NCBI GenBank assembly: GCA_002440265.1
Contig: DJSG01000061.1
Coordinates: forward strand, 1 to 8,295
Direction of reading: 5' to 3'
Source: Bacteroidales bacterium UBA6340
GTDB taxonomy: Bacteria; Bacteroidota; Bacteroidia; Bacteroidales; Paludibacteraceae
DNA length: 8,295 nucleotides
A program made the position numbers and the translations under genes. Below are positions 1 to 8,295 of the stretch, piece after piece. Within the stretch, counting starts at the first letter, position 1. Every line of letters starts with the position of its first letter. Below the pieces are notes generated by a model. It saw only the letters and a list, made by a program, of their open reading frames with translations. It was not told the DNA's origin and did no database searches.

Positions 1-54
1 TCCGGTAGGCTGCAGACGTAAGCAGCCCGTGATCTTTGACATATGAGATATAAA

Positions 55-108
55 GACCTCCCCAACCCCTCCAAGGGAGATTGACCTCTCCAACCCCTCC
101 AAGGGAGG
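55..108. repeat. Two tandem 25-bp units with 28-nt period
   Basis: Copy one (55-79) and copy two (83-107) differ at a single base (C61 versus T89). Each contains CCAACCCCTCC followed by AAGGGAG. In the second copy CCCCTCC (94-100) pairs with GGAGGGG (104-110) over a 3-nt loop, so that unit can fold as a hairpin. This composition resembles short intergenic repeats common in Bacteroidetes genomes, which is a recollection rather than a search result. No coding frame is supported here. Confidence 0.75.
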
Positions 109-148
109 GGCTTGCAGAGACGGTATCCGCAATGGGGGGCATGGTGGT

Positions 149-245
149 AACAACGACGCGAGAGGCGTCGTTGTTCGGCGACAGCCGAAAGGCTACATAA
201 TGGGTGAGGTGCACTTGCGGCGCATAACGACGCGAGAGGCGTCGT
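149..245. repeat. Two palindromic units sharing a CGACGC/GCGTCG core
   Basis: The first unit is an 11-bp perfect stem, AACAACGACGC (149-159) with GCGTCGTTGTT (165-175), and loop GAGAG. The second repeats the core 7-bp stem ACGACGC (227-233) with GCGTCGT (239-245) and the identical GAGAG loop. A half-copy (GCGTCGT, 256-262) follows. Between them, TTCGGC (174-179) can pair with GCCGAA (184-189), or alternatively AGCC (183-186) with GGCT (191-194) across a GAAA tetraloop. The arrangement resembles REP-type intergenic palindromes. No transposase or integrase gene is nearby in the window. Confidence 0.75.
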
Positions 246-281
246 CTCCCAAACGCGTCGTCCTCTATCGTGGTGGCACAA

Positions 282-316
282 AAAGGGACTGCCTGAAGGT
301 GCCAGGCAGTCCCTTT
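282..316 (-). terminator. Intrinsic terminator after the gene remnant
   Basis: A perfect 14-bp stem pairs AAAGGGACTGCCTG (282-295) with CAGGCAGTCCCTTT (303-316) around a 7-nt loop. Read on the minus strand, the stem is followed by a short U-run (the five A's at 280-284 on the plus strand) and lies 20 nt past the TAA at 337. It would stop transcription of the remnant. With no other strong terminator seen between, it may also end the transcript running through mutB. Confidence 0.7.
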
Positions 317-336
317 GGGGAGAGTGTGAAGCGGGG

Positions 337-768
337 TTACCGGACTCCTATGCCCGTGAGGGTGTAGGTCTTCCCGCCGCGGAGTATCAGGACTTGCCCG
401 TTGCGGACAATCTTGCGGTACGATTTGTTCGGTGTTCACCTGACATCCTATCGAAATACTTGAGAGGTTCTGCCAGCAAGGCACCCAATGTTTCAACTTG
501 AACGGGTGCAAATAACTCAGCATTGGTGGCGGATAGTATGGTAGCGTCGGAGACTTCAATGACACCTCACATAAGTTTTTGTGGTAGTGTGGATGCGGTC
601 ACCAAAGACGGCGTATGGCGTATCTGTAGTGGCTGAGATGATTTCGATGACAGGAATACCTGTACCTTCTGCATTATCAAACCTGCCATAGAAAGATTGC
701 CCCTCTTTGTAAGGGACGTTCAGCGTCCGATAAGCCGTCCGTTCAAATACAAACGAAGAGAGAGGCTC
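337..768 (-). pseudogene. Decayed 3' end of a gene encoding a tailed (probably secreted) protein
   Basis: The last 32 codons before the TAA at 337-339 read through RKIVRNGQVLILRGGKTYTL (about residues 6-25 of that stretch) and TGIGVR. This is the same type of C-terminal tail as on the nuclease in this window. The frame is closed upstream by a TGA at 436-438. A second open piece in the same frame (559-768) includes YKEGQSFYGRFDN and GTGIPVIEIISATTDTPYAV, ends at a TGA (556-558), and is closed upstream by a TAA at 769-771. Between them a shifted frame is open from 566 to 390 (begins GVIEVSDATILSATNAELFA). The pattern fits one ancestral reading frame broken by two frameshifts or small indels and truncated at its 5' end. 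No start codon remains. I do not recognise the original protein beyond its tail. The terminator at 282-316 directly follows, which supports a once-functional gene end. Confidence 0.5.
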
Positions 769-818
769 TTACTGCCCCTCTCTTTTCATTTTCCTTGCGC
801 ATTGAACTACGCCGTGGA

Positions 819-837
819 CGCGGATGTTTCGTCCGCG
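819..837. repeat. Short GC-rich inverted repeat below mutB
   Basis: CGCGGA (819-824) pairs with TCCGCG (832-837) around a 7-nt loop. No T-run follows on either strand, so it is not an obvious terminator. It sits in the 129-nt stretch between the gene remnant and mutB, which otherwise holds no supported gene. A second inverted repeat, GAGAGG (760-765) with CCTCTC (777-782) followed on the plus strand by a T-rich stretch, lies just beyond it. No plus-strand gene needs such a terminator. Confidence 0.4.
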
Positions 838-897
838 ATTATTGGCATAGTCGTCACGTGCAATTATTTGTTTTTGATTCTTGATTAAAAAAATGCA

Positions 898-3039
<2,142 letters not shown>

Positions 3040-3047
3040 TTTGCTAC

Positions 3048-4940
3048 TTATTTATTAAGGAGTTGTGCATTAAATGATTTAAGGGTCTCGAGGACGTTGC
3101 TGCGGACGTTGATAAAGTTGGTAATACCCAATGCTTTCAGGTCGTCCATACAAGCAGGTGCGCCTGCCACAATGAAGAGTTCCTTGGCACCTTGCAGTTT
3201 CTTCCATGCCTCGGGAGCGTAGGTGGCGTACTCGTCATCGCTGGAGCAGAGCACAATGATATCTGCTTTTGCCTTGCGGGCTGCCTTGATACCGTCAGCC
3301 ACAGTGGCAAAACCGTTGTTGTCAATCACCTTGTAACCTGCGCAAGCAAGGAAGTTGCACGAGAACTGCGCACGCGCAATACGCATAGCCAAGTTGCCGA
3401 TGGTGAGCATGAATGCCACGGGTTGTTTCTTGGCTGCTTCGGTCTCAAGACGCAGTGCCTCAAACTCCTCTGCAGCACGAGCCACAGGCAGTGTAGCCAA
3501 TGTACCTTCGGGCTTGGTCGAGCACGTGCCGCAACCGCAACCACAACCGGTCGTCTTGATTTTCTTGGCAGCCTTCTCGTTGAAGTTCGGATATTGGTTC
3601 GAGCCAAGCAGTATCTCTTTGCGCTTAGCCACATCGCCGAGACGTTTGGTGAGGTTCTCCTGCATAGCAGCCTGTACCTTGCCGGCAGCAATCATCTCAT
3701 ACATACCGCCCTGCTCTTGGATAGCGAGGAACTGCTTCCAAGCCTCAGTGGCGATAGCGTGGGTGAGGTTCTCTATGTAGTAGGAACCTGCAGACGGGTC
3801 AACCACCTTGTCGAAGTGCGACTCCTCTTTGAGCAGCAGCTGCTGGTTGCGGGCGATACGCTCTGCAAAGTCGGTCGGTTGTTCGTAAGTAACATCAAAC
3901 GGCGTAACCACGATCTCGTCCACACCGGCAAGGGCTGCAGACATAGTCTCGGTCTGCGAACGCAACAGATTGACGTATGCATCGAAGATAGTCATATTGA
4001 AGCGGCTGGTCTCTGCGCTGACATTCATCTTGGCTGCCTCTTTGAGGGCGGTGGTGAAGGTAGGAGCCTTGTATGCCTCTACTATCTTCGCCCACAACAT
4101 ACGTGCGGCACGGAACTTGGCAATCTCCATGAAGTAGTTGCCGCCGATACCCATATTGAAGCGTATTGCACGTGCTGCCTGATAGTTGGGAACACCTGCC
4201 TCGGTGAGCATGGTCATATAGTCGGCACCCCAAGCCAAAGCGTACGCCAACTCCTGTGCGCAGTAAGCACCCGAGTTGTTGAGTATCACGGAGTTAACAC
4301 CCACTACGCGGTAGTTGGGCAGCGACTTGGCAGCCTTGACGGTAGCCACAATCTTCTCCGTCACCTGCTCACGGGTGAGAGGTTTGCCCTTGATGAGCAT
4401 CTGCTTCATCGGGTCCACGTTGATACTGCCCACCACTTTCTTGAAGTCATAGCCCGAGCGTCCGTAGTAGCGCACGAGGATACCTGCCAACTCTGGAGCC
4501 GCACAAGGACAGATGCTGAAGTTGATAGCAATGGCGTCAGCCTTGATACCTTCGAGCAACACCTTGATAAAGTGATAGTTGAGTTTCTCTGCGTCCAAGC
4601 AGAAGCCCAATGAGGTGATGCCCTTGTTGAGTACCTCCAAGGCTTTGGCATTGGCTTTGCGTGCGTTCTTGCAAGCGCAAATGTTCTGGCGGATAGCCCA
4701 TTCGTTGTTGGTTTTTGTTCCGCGCACGTAGGGGAACTGCCCCGGTGCCGAAACGGTGGTCTTGAGTCCTTTGAGGTTCTCTTGACGATAGAAAGGCTGC
4801 ACATTGAAGCCTTCCGGGGTGCGCCAAACGAGTTTCTTGTCGAAATCGGCACCCTTCAAGTCAGCGATGATTTTGTCCTTCCACTCTTTGGTAGAGACGG
4901 CGGGAAAATCTGCCAACAAATTCAATTTTTCTTCTGCCAT
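3048..4940 (-). CDS. mutA: Methylmalonyl-CoA mutase, small (non-catalytic) subunit
   Basis: This 630-residue paralogue of MutB forms the structural half of the heterodimer. Family relationship shows in shared barrel motifs: GGNYFMEIAKFRAARMLWAK (266-285), RIARNQQ (361-367) and DPSAGSYYIE (381-390; MutB has DPWAGSYYVE). Catalytic residues are gone. The MutB tyrosine in WTIRQY is Asn86 here (WAIRQN), the GYHMQE histidine region is replaced by SGAYCAQE (223-230), and the cobalamin-ligand DxHxxG becomes GNLAMR (515-520). The C-terminal domain (about 506-628) therefore keeps the fold but should not bind B12. This is the known state of small subunits. The interdomain linker carries a dense cysteine motif, GCGCGCGTC (465-473; Cys466, 468, 470, 473), possibly metal-binding. 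The ATG is preceded by a 28-nt gap from nadA and the stop sits 8 nt before mutB. No internal promoter is visible. Confidence 0.96.
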   Translation of the reverse strand: MAEEKLNLLADFPAVSTKEWKDKIIADLKGADFDKKLVWRTPEGFNVQPFYRQENLKGLKTTVSAPGQFPYVRGTKTNNEWAIRQNICACKNARKANAKALEVLNKGITSLGFCLDAEKLNYHFIKVLLEGIKADAIAINFSICPCAAPELAGILVRYYGRSGYDFKKVVGSINVDPMKQMLIKGKPLTREQVTEKIVATVKAAKSLPNYRVVGVNSVILNNSGAYCAQELAYALAWGADYMTMLTEAGVPNYQAARAIRFNMGIGGNYFMEIAKFRAARMLWAKIVEAYKAPTFTTALKEAAKMNVSAETSRFNMTIFDAYVNLLRSQTETMSAALAGVDEIVVTPFDVTYEQPTDFAERIARNQQLLLKEESHFDKVVDPSAGSYYIENLTHAIATEAWKQFLAIQEQGGMYEMIAAGKVQAAMQENLTKRLGDVAKRKEILLGSNQYPNFNEKAAKKIKTTGCGCGCGTCSTKPEGTLATLPVARAAEEFEALRLETEAAKKQPVAFMLTIGNLAMRIARAQFSCNFLACAGYKVIDNNGFATVADGIKAARKAKADIIVLCSSDDEYATYAPEAWKKLQGAKELFIVAGAPACMDDLKALGITNFINVRSNVLETLKSFNAQLLNK

Positions 4941-4968
4941 GATTAATTGATTTATATTGGATAATTTA

Positions 4969-5904
4969 TTATTTGCTCATTTCCAACATCTTACGTATCG
5001 GTAAGACGGCTTTTGCGGCAATGTCTTGCGGTACAAACACTTCGTTGCTCTCGTCGCGCAGACACGCGTATAGTTTCTCCAGCGTGTTCATACGCATATA
5101 CTCGCACTCGTTGCAACTGCAGCCCACGCCCTCGGTTACCTCCGGCGGCACAGGCAGGAACTCCACATCGGGACACGCCTTGCGCATCTCATGCAGGATA
5201 CCGCTCTCCGTGGCAATAATAAATTGCTTCTCCTCCTCGTGTGTGCGCACGTAGTTTAATAAGGCTTGCGTGGAGCCTATGACATCGGAGAGGTTGAGTA
5301 TCACCTGTTTGCACTCTGGGTGTGCCAGTACTTTGGCATGGGGGTGCTGCTGTTTGAGTGAGAGCAATGCCTCTGCCGAGAAACGCGAATGTACATGGCA
5401 CGCACCTTGCCACAACTCCATGTGCCGACCTGTCAGCGAGTTGATATAGTTGCCCAGATTCCGGTCGGGACCAAAGAGAATCTTGGTATCTGCGGGTAAC
5501 TGATTGACTATCTTCAGCGCATTACTGCTGGTCACCACCACATCGGTAAGTGCCTTTACCGCCGCACTCGTATTCACATACGACACTATCTGGTAGTCAG
5601 GGTGCTGCTCTTTCCACGCCTGCAAGTCTTCGGCACGGCAACTGTCCGCCAACGAGCAACCTGCCTTCGGTTCGGGGATTAGCACTTTCTTGTCAGGGCA
5701 AAGGATTTTTGCCGTCTCTGCCATGAAATGCACACCGCACATCACAATGATGTCGGCATTGGTCTTGGCTGCCTGCTGTGCCAGTGCCAGCGAGTCGCCT
5801 ATGAAGTCTGCCACGTCCTGTATCTCAGGGCGTTGGTAGTAGTGCGCCATGATAATGGCGTTCTTCTCTGTGCAGAGCCTGCGTATTTCGTTTGCTATAT
5901 CCAT
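4969..5904 (-). CDS. nadA: Quinolinate synthase NadA
   Basis: NadA condenses iminoaspartate with dihydroxyacetone phosphate to give quinolinate, the second step of de novo NAD synthesis, in the cytoplasm, using an oxygen-sensitive 4Fe-4S cluster. The 311-residue protein is the normal compact length. It begins with the typical IMAHYYQ.PEIQDVADF.GDSL stretch (18-39). The three cluster cysteines of the family are recognisable: Cys83 in AGCSLADSC, Cys169 in WQGACHVHSRF, and Cys267 in the CNECEYMRMN region. The cysteine-rich end has Cys262, 264 and 267, with 264 and 267 aligning to the last two of the CxxCxxC seen in longer homologues. The start is the ATG 3 nt after the upstream nuclease stop, so the gene probably depends on readthrough or translational coupling from it. 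Partners nadB and nadC are not in the window, which is unusual because these genes are often adjacent. Confidence 0.97.
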   Translation of the reverse strand: MDIANEIRRLCTEKNAIIMAHYYQRPEIQDVADFIGDSLALAQQAAKTNADIIVMCGVHFMAETAKILCPDKKVLIPEPKAGCSLADSCRAEDLQAWKEQHPDYQIVSYVNTSAAVKALTDVVVTSSNALKIVNQLPADTKILFGPDRNLGNYINSLTGRHMELWQGACHVHSRFSAEALLSLKQQHPHAKVLAHPECKQVILNLSDVIGSTQALLNYVRTHEEEKQFIIATESGILHEMRKACPDVEFLPVPPEVTEGVGCSCNECEYMRMNTLEKLYACLRDESNEVFVPQDIAAKAVLPIRKMLEMSK

Positions 5905-5907
5905 AGT

Positions 5908-8004
5908 TTATTCTGTCACAATCTGACCGAAAATGTTGTAGTATAGACCATCAACGTATATCAACAACTGCCCGTTGCGAATCACTTTGACGGTTGTCTG
6001 CTGCGACTTATCCTCGGTAATGTTCTCTATCGGAGTGTTGGAGCACTCAGTAATGAAACGTGAGTAGACGTATTGCTGCCCCTTTGATACAATGGTGATG
6101 GTCTCTATGCCAGGTCCGTTTTTATCCGTAGTTGTTGTACTGGAGAAGCGAAGTGTACCTGTCCCCGACAGAGTGGTAGAAGGTTTCCATATATAGTCTG
6201 CCATATTTTTGTCCTTTGCCTTCAGAGAGCCCAAAGTCTGTGCAGCACACGTGATGTTCACGGTGTTGTATGAAGTTCCCCCATAGGTACGCATGTGAAT
6301 AGTGATGGACTGCAGCCCGCTGAGGTCCACTTCCGGCGATTCGATGTAGGAGTTGGATACCAATACCCAATAACCACGCGCCTCAACAGCACTCTGCAGC
6401 ATCCAACCAGCGGTATTGCTTTGGGTGAGTGTGAGTGTTTCGGAAGTTGTGCTACCAGTCTGACCAAGGTGTGCAAAGACTGCGTAGTAGGTAACATTAT
6501 GATTTACTAAAGGTGCGTCTTCTGCGTCCGAGAATAGGTCTGCAGGAGTCTCGTCTTGGGGTGTGATGATAGATTGTTCACTCCAACCGACGAATGTCTC
6601 ACTCTCTTTGCTACACGACTCGGGTGCCGTAGGCAATGCCTGTGCACGTGCACCTATTGCCACGGTGGTTGTCGGGTCACCCAGTGTGTATGCGGAGCCG
6701 TCCACGAGCCATGTGATGGTGCATGCCTTGTTGCATGTGCCATAGAGGTTGACGGTCTGCGTCTCCACCTCTGTTGTCGCTATCGTAAGTGTGGCTTGGT
6801 GTGAGCCGTCTTGCGCAGGAGAGTAGGTGACTTTTACAGTATGTGTGCCATTGGCATTTGCAGCAGTAATGATAGCAGGCGAAACCGTAAAAGCCTCTGC
6901 ATGGGTACCTGTCAGTGTGATAGTGATGTCTCCTGTCAGTCGTGCACCGCGCAGGGTGAATGTCTGCGTAGCGGTCTGCCCTTGCGCAACACCTGCAAAA
7001 GACACCTCCGAGGTACTTGCTGTGAGTGTGGGTGTAGTAACAGTGTAACTGCCATCGCTCTCACCGGGGATGAAACGCTCGTCCTGCGAGTGGACGAGTT
7101 GGTCGATATCCACTGTCTCACCAGCGTGTACGCCCCATATATATTCCACCAAGTATGGGTAGTCAATAAAGGGGTTGCGGTTGCCTTGAGTTTTCTGAAT
7201 GCCATTGTTGCGGTCTATCTCTTTTTGCGATACAGGGTCTTGTCTGTGCCATTTGAGCAGTAGCGCCACACCATATTTCGTCAGTCCGAAGTTGCCGGAA
7301 GCCGTATAGTTGCCGCTGAATATGGAGCCGCCGTTGCCTTCCGTGAACGCGCTATGGTCTCCTGCCCACTTTATCATCGTGCCGAAGTAAGCACGTGCGA
7401 AATCGCCCTTGTACTCGTCAATCGGCTCAAAGACCTTACCGGAGCAAGTGGCGGTAATACCTTTGTCTCCTGCAATGGTCTTTCCTGTGATGGTAATAGT
7501 CTTCGATGAGCCTAACTTGCTGCCATTGTTCGATGTGTACGAAGCGGTACCCACCTCACCATAAGGGTAGTTGCTGCGCATACCATTCACTTTGCCATCG
7601 GTCGGCACAAGGTGAAAGACATCGCAACCCGGTCCTGATGTCTTGCCGCCGTACCACGATTTAGGGATAGAGTGTTCCTTGTTGTAGCAGTCGCACTCTG
7701 TCTTGTAGTTGCCGCACTTGTCTTTGGTGAGCGAGAAGTCACAGTTGCTGTACATGTCCCACACCGAGCCGTCTGCGCGGACATCGGTTTGCGGATATGC
7801 CGCCGCATTCAGGTTGTCATACCCTATGGAGTGGTAGCCCAGTTTGGCGATTGTGTGAACTTGGTCGAACAGGTTTTTGCCGGACTTGCCGTCCACTGCG
7901 GCGTAATATGCAGGGATTCCCGAAGCAGGAGTGGTGGAGACTGCCCATAGAGCAACATATAGCCCCAAGCAAACTGTCAGTACGAATGTGCGTCTCATTG
8001 TCAT
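5908..8004 (-). CDS. Secreted multidomain endonuclease I family protein
   Basis: This 698-residue protein is predicted to be exported and to cut DNA (perhaps RNA) nonspecifically outside the cell or at its surface. Residues 1-29 look like a signal peptide: Arg4-Arg5, a hydrophobic core at 7-21, and possible cleavage near PASG. The Met at residue 3 is an equally plausible start. Residues about 30-310 match the endonuclease I fold (EndA/Vvn type, one-metal ββα nuclease). NKEHSIPKSW (108-117) carries the likely general-base His111, FHLVPTDGKVNGMRSNYPYG (130-149) the likely metal ligand Asn145, and NPFIDYPYLVEYIWG (277-291) closes the domain. Next come an Ig-like module (about 320-423), an InlB/Listeria-Bacteroides-type repeat (about 425-511, with FVGWSEQ and YYAVFA), and a galactose-binding-like β module (about 520-645). 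The last residues, KVIRNGQLLIYVDGLYYNIF (673-692) and GQ, resemble a Bacteroidales secretion or sorting tail. Nuclease call secure; accessory modules and tail role inferred. Confidence 0.92.
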   Translation of the reverse strand: MTMRRTFVLTVCLGLYVALWAVSTTPASGIPAYYAAVDGKSGKNLFDQVHTIAKLGYHSIGYDNLNAAAYPQTDVRADGSVWDMYSNCDFSLTKDKCGNYKTECDCYNKEHSIPKSWYGGKTSGPGCDVFHLVPTDGKVNGMRSNYPYGEVGTASYTSNNGSKLGSSKTITITGKTIAGDKGITATCSGKVFEPIDEYKGDFARAYFGTMIKWAGDHSAFTEGNGGSIFSGNYTASGNFGLTKYGVALLLKWHRQDPVSQKEIDRNNGIQKTQGNRNPFIDYPYLVEYIWGVHAGETVDIDQLVHSQDERFIPGESDGSYTVTTPTLTASTSEVSFAGVAQGQTATQTFTLRGARLTGDITITLTGTHAEAFTVSPAIITAANANGTHTVKVTYSPAQDGSHQATLTIATTEVETQTVNLYGTCNKACTITWLVDGSAYTLGDPTTTVAIGARAQALPTAPESCSKESETFVGWSEQSIITPQDETPADLFSDAEDAPLVNHNVTYYAVFAHLGQTGSTTSETLTLTQSNTAGWMLQSAVEARGYWVLVSNSYIESPEVDLSGLQSITIHMRTYGGTSYNTVNITCAAQTLGSLKAKDKNMADYIWKPSTTLSGTGTLRFSSTTTTDKNGPGIETITIVSKGQQYVYSRFITECSNTPIENITEDKSQQTTVKVIRNGQLLIYVDGLYYNIFGQIVTE

Positions 8005-8036
8005 TAAATCAGATTATTATAGTTATTTTTTACAAT

Positions 8037-8090
8037 TCTGCTTGGTCCGTTGCCAAACCGCTTTCCCTGCAAGCAGACGAGGGCAAACGG
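8037..8090 (-). promoter_or_regulatory. Crossing inverted repeats in the operon leader
   Basis: Within the predicted untranslated leader, TCTGCTTG (8037-8044) is a perfect 8-base complement of CAAGCAGA (8070-8077). CCGTTGCC (8047-8054) complements GGCAAACGG (8082-8090) with one bulged base. The two pairings interleave (A-B-A'-B'), so they must be mutually exclusive or form a pseudoknot. No known riboswitch class is recognised, and neither hairpin is followed by a T-run, so attenuation by an intrinsic terminator is not supported. Function unknown; chance is possible. Confidence 0.35.
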
Positions 8091-8108
8091 CGTACTTATA
8101 CAAGTGTG

Positions 8109-8139
8109 CAAAGGTACGACTTTTTTTTAGTATGTGCAA
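8109..8139 (-). promoter_or_regulatory. Bacteroidetes-type promoter of the nuclease-nadA-mutAB cluster
   Basis: On the minus strand, TACCTTTG (8116-8109) is a perfect match to the Bacteroidetes -7 element TAnnTTTG. Twenty bases upstream lies TTG (8139-8137), matching the -33 element. The spacer contains an A-run of eight. Transcription would begin just below 8109, giving a leader of about 100 nt before the ATG at 8004. No comparable site was found in the short gaps before nadA, mutA or mutB. Confidence 0.75.
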
Positions 8140-8274
8140 GTCTGAAGTTCGTTTTTTAGGCTCGCAGGTGTAATAAAAAGGCTTTTTAGCGTAGTGGAAG
8201 TGGTGATGATGGTGACGGAAGAAAGTCGGACAACATGCTGTATGCCATCGGCAATGTCGCGATAAGGTCGGAAG

Positions 8275-8295
8275 AATCACATACTAATCACATAC
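8275..8295. repeat. Partial tandem repeat at the window edge
   Basis: AATCACATAC occurs twice in succession (8275-8284 and 8286-8295) with an 11-nt period and runs into the end of the window. Two units could be chance or the edge of a longer array. The rest of the stretch upstream of the promoter (8140-8274) contains an AT-rich palindrome, TAAAAAG/CTTTTTA (8174-8188), and no supported gene. Confidence 0.4.

Noticed and set aside
8..27. Inverted repeat GGCTGC/GCAGCC at the left edge as a terminator.
   Set aside because: The stem is 6 bp and no T-run follows on either strand; the context beyond the edge is missing.
55..262. CRISPR array.
   Set aside because: The repeats are tandem or palindromic without uniform spacers, there are only two copies of each, and no cas gene is present.
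697..888. A 63-codon plus-strand open frame between the gene remnant and mutB.
   Set aside because: It has no recognisable domain, runs antisense through the coherent minus-strand remnant and a hairpin, and has no ribosome binding site or promoter that I can see.
8005..8108. Cobalamin riboswitch controlling the cluster containing mutAB.
   Set aside because: The leader is only about 100 nt, and I cannot find the conserved B12-box sequence or its multi-stem architecture.
8174..8188. Palindrome TAAAAAG/CTTTTTA as a terminator for an upstream gene.
   Set aside because: The centre is one base, so the loop is too tight, and the stem is nearly all A-T. It may at most be an AT-rich element upstream of the promoter.
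8023..8280. An 85-codon minus-strand open frame upstream of the nuclease, with a run of histidines.
   Set aside because: It runs straight through the consensus promoter and the predicted leader, its composition looks like translated non-coding DNA, and it matches no family I know.

Overview
The window looks like a chromosomal segment from a member of the Bacteroidales (Bacteroidetes). The evidence is a heterodimeric methylmalonyl-CoA mutase gene pair, a large secreted endonuclease I protein with Bacteroidales-style accessory modules and a C-terminal tail, and a promoter matching the Bacteroidetes TTG-N20-TAnnTTTG pattern rather than -35/-10. The genus cannot be fixed from the sequence alone.

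All convincing genes lie on the minus strand and are read from high to low coordinates. In transcription order: a promoter (8109-8139); a roughly 100-nt leader with two crossing inverted repeats (8037-8090); a 698-residue secreted endonuclease I family protein (8004-5908); nadA, quinolinate synthase (5904-4969); mutA, the non-catalytic methylmalonyl-CoA mutase subunit (4940-3048); and mutB, the catalytic subunit (3039-898). The gaps are 3, 28 and 8 nt, with no recognisable internal promoter or terminator, so one transcript is likely. Below mutB is a decayed gene end (768-337), whose last 32 codons keep the same kind of C-terminal tail as the nuclease, followed by a strong intrinsic terminator (316-282). 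The remaining 280 bases hold no gene but are full of short repeats and palindromes.

MutA and MutB together interconvert succinyl-CoA and (R)-methylmalonyl-CoA with adenosylcobalamin, the central step of succinate-to-propionate fermentation in this group. NadA makes quinolinate for NAD synthesis. The nuclease probably degrades extracellular DNA or RNA. No obvious pathway links the three functions, so the cluster looks like compact packing around one promoter rather than a single system.

I found no CRISPR array, tRNA, rRNA, transposase, integrase or phage gene, and no clear new defence or mobile system. The most unusual points are the four-cysteine cluster in the MutA interdomain linker, the crossing inverted repeats in the leader, the gene remnant sharing the nuclease's tail type, and the repeat cluster at the left edge.
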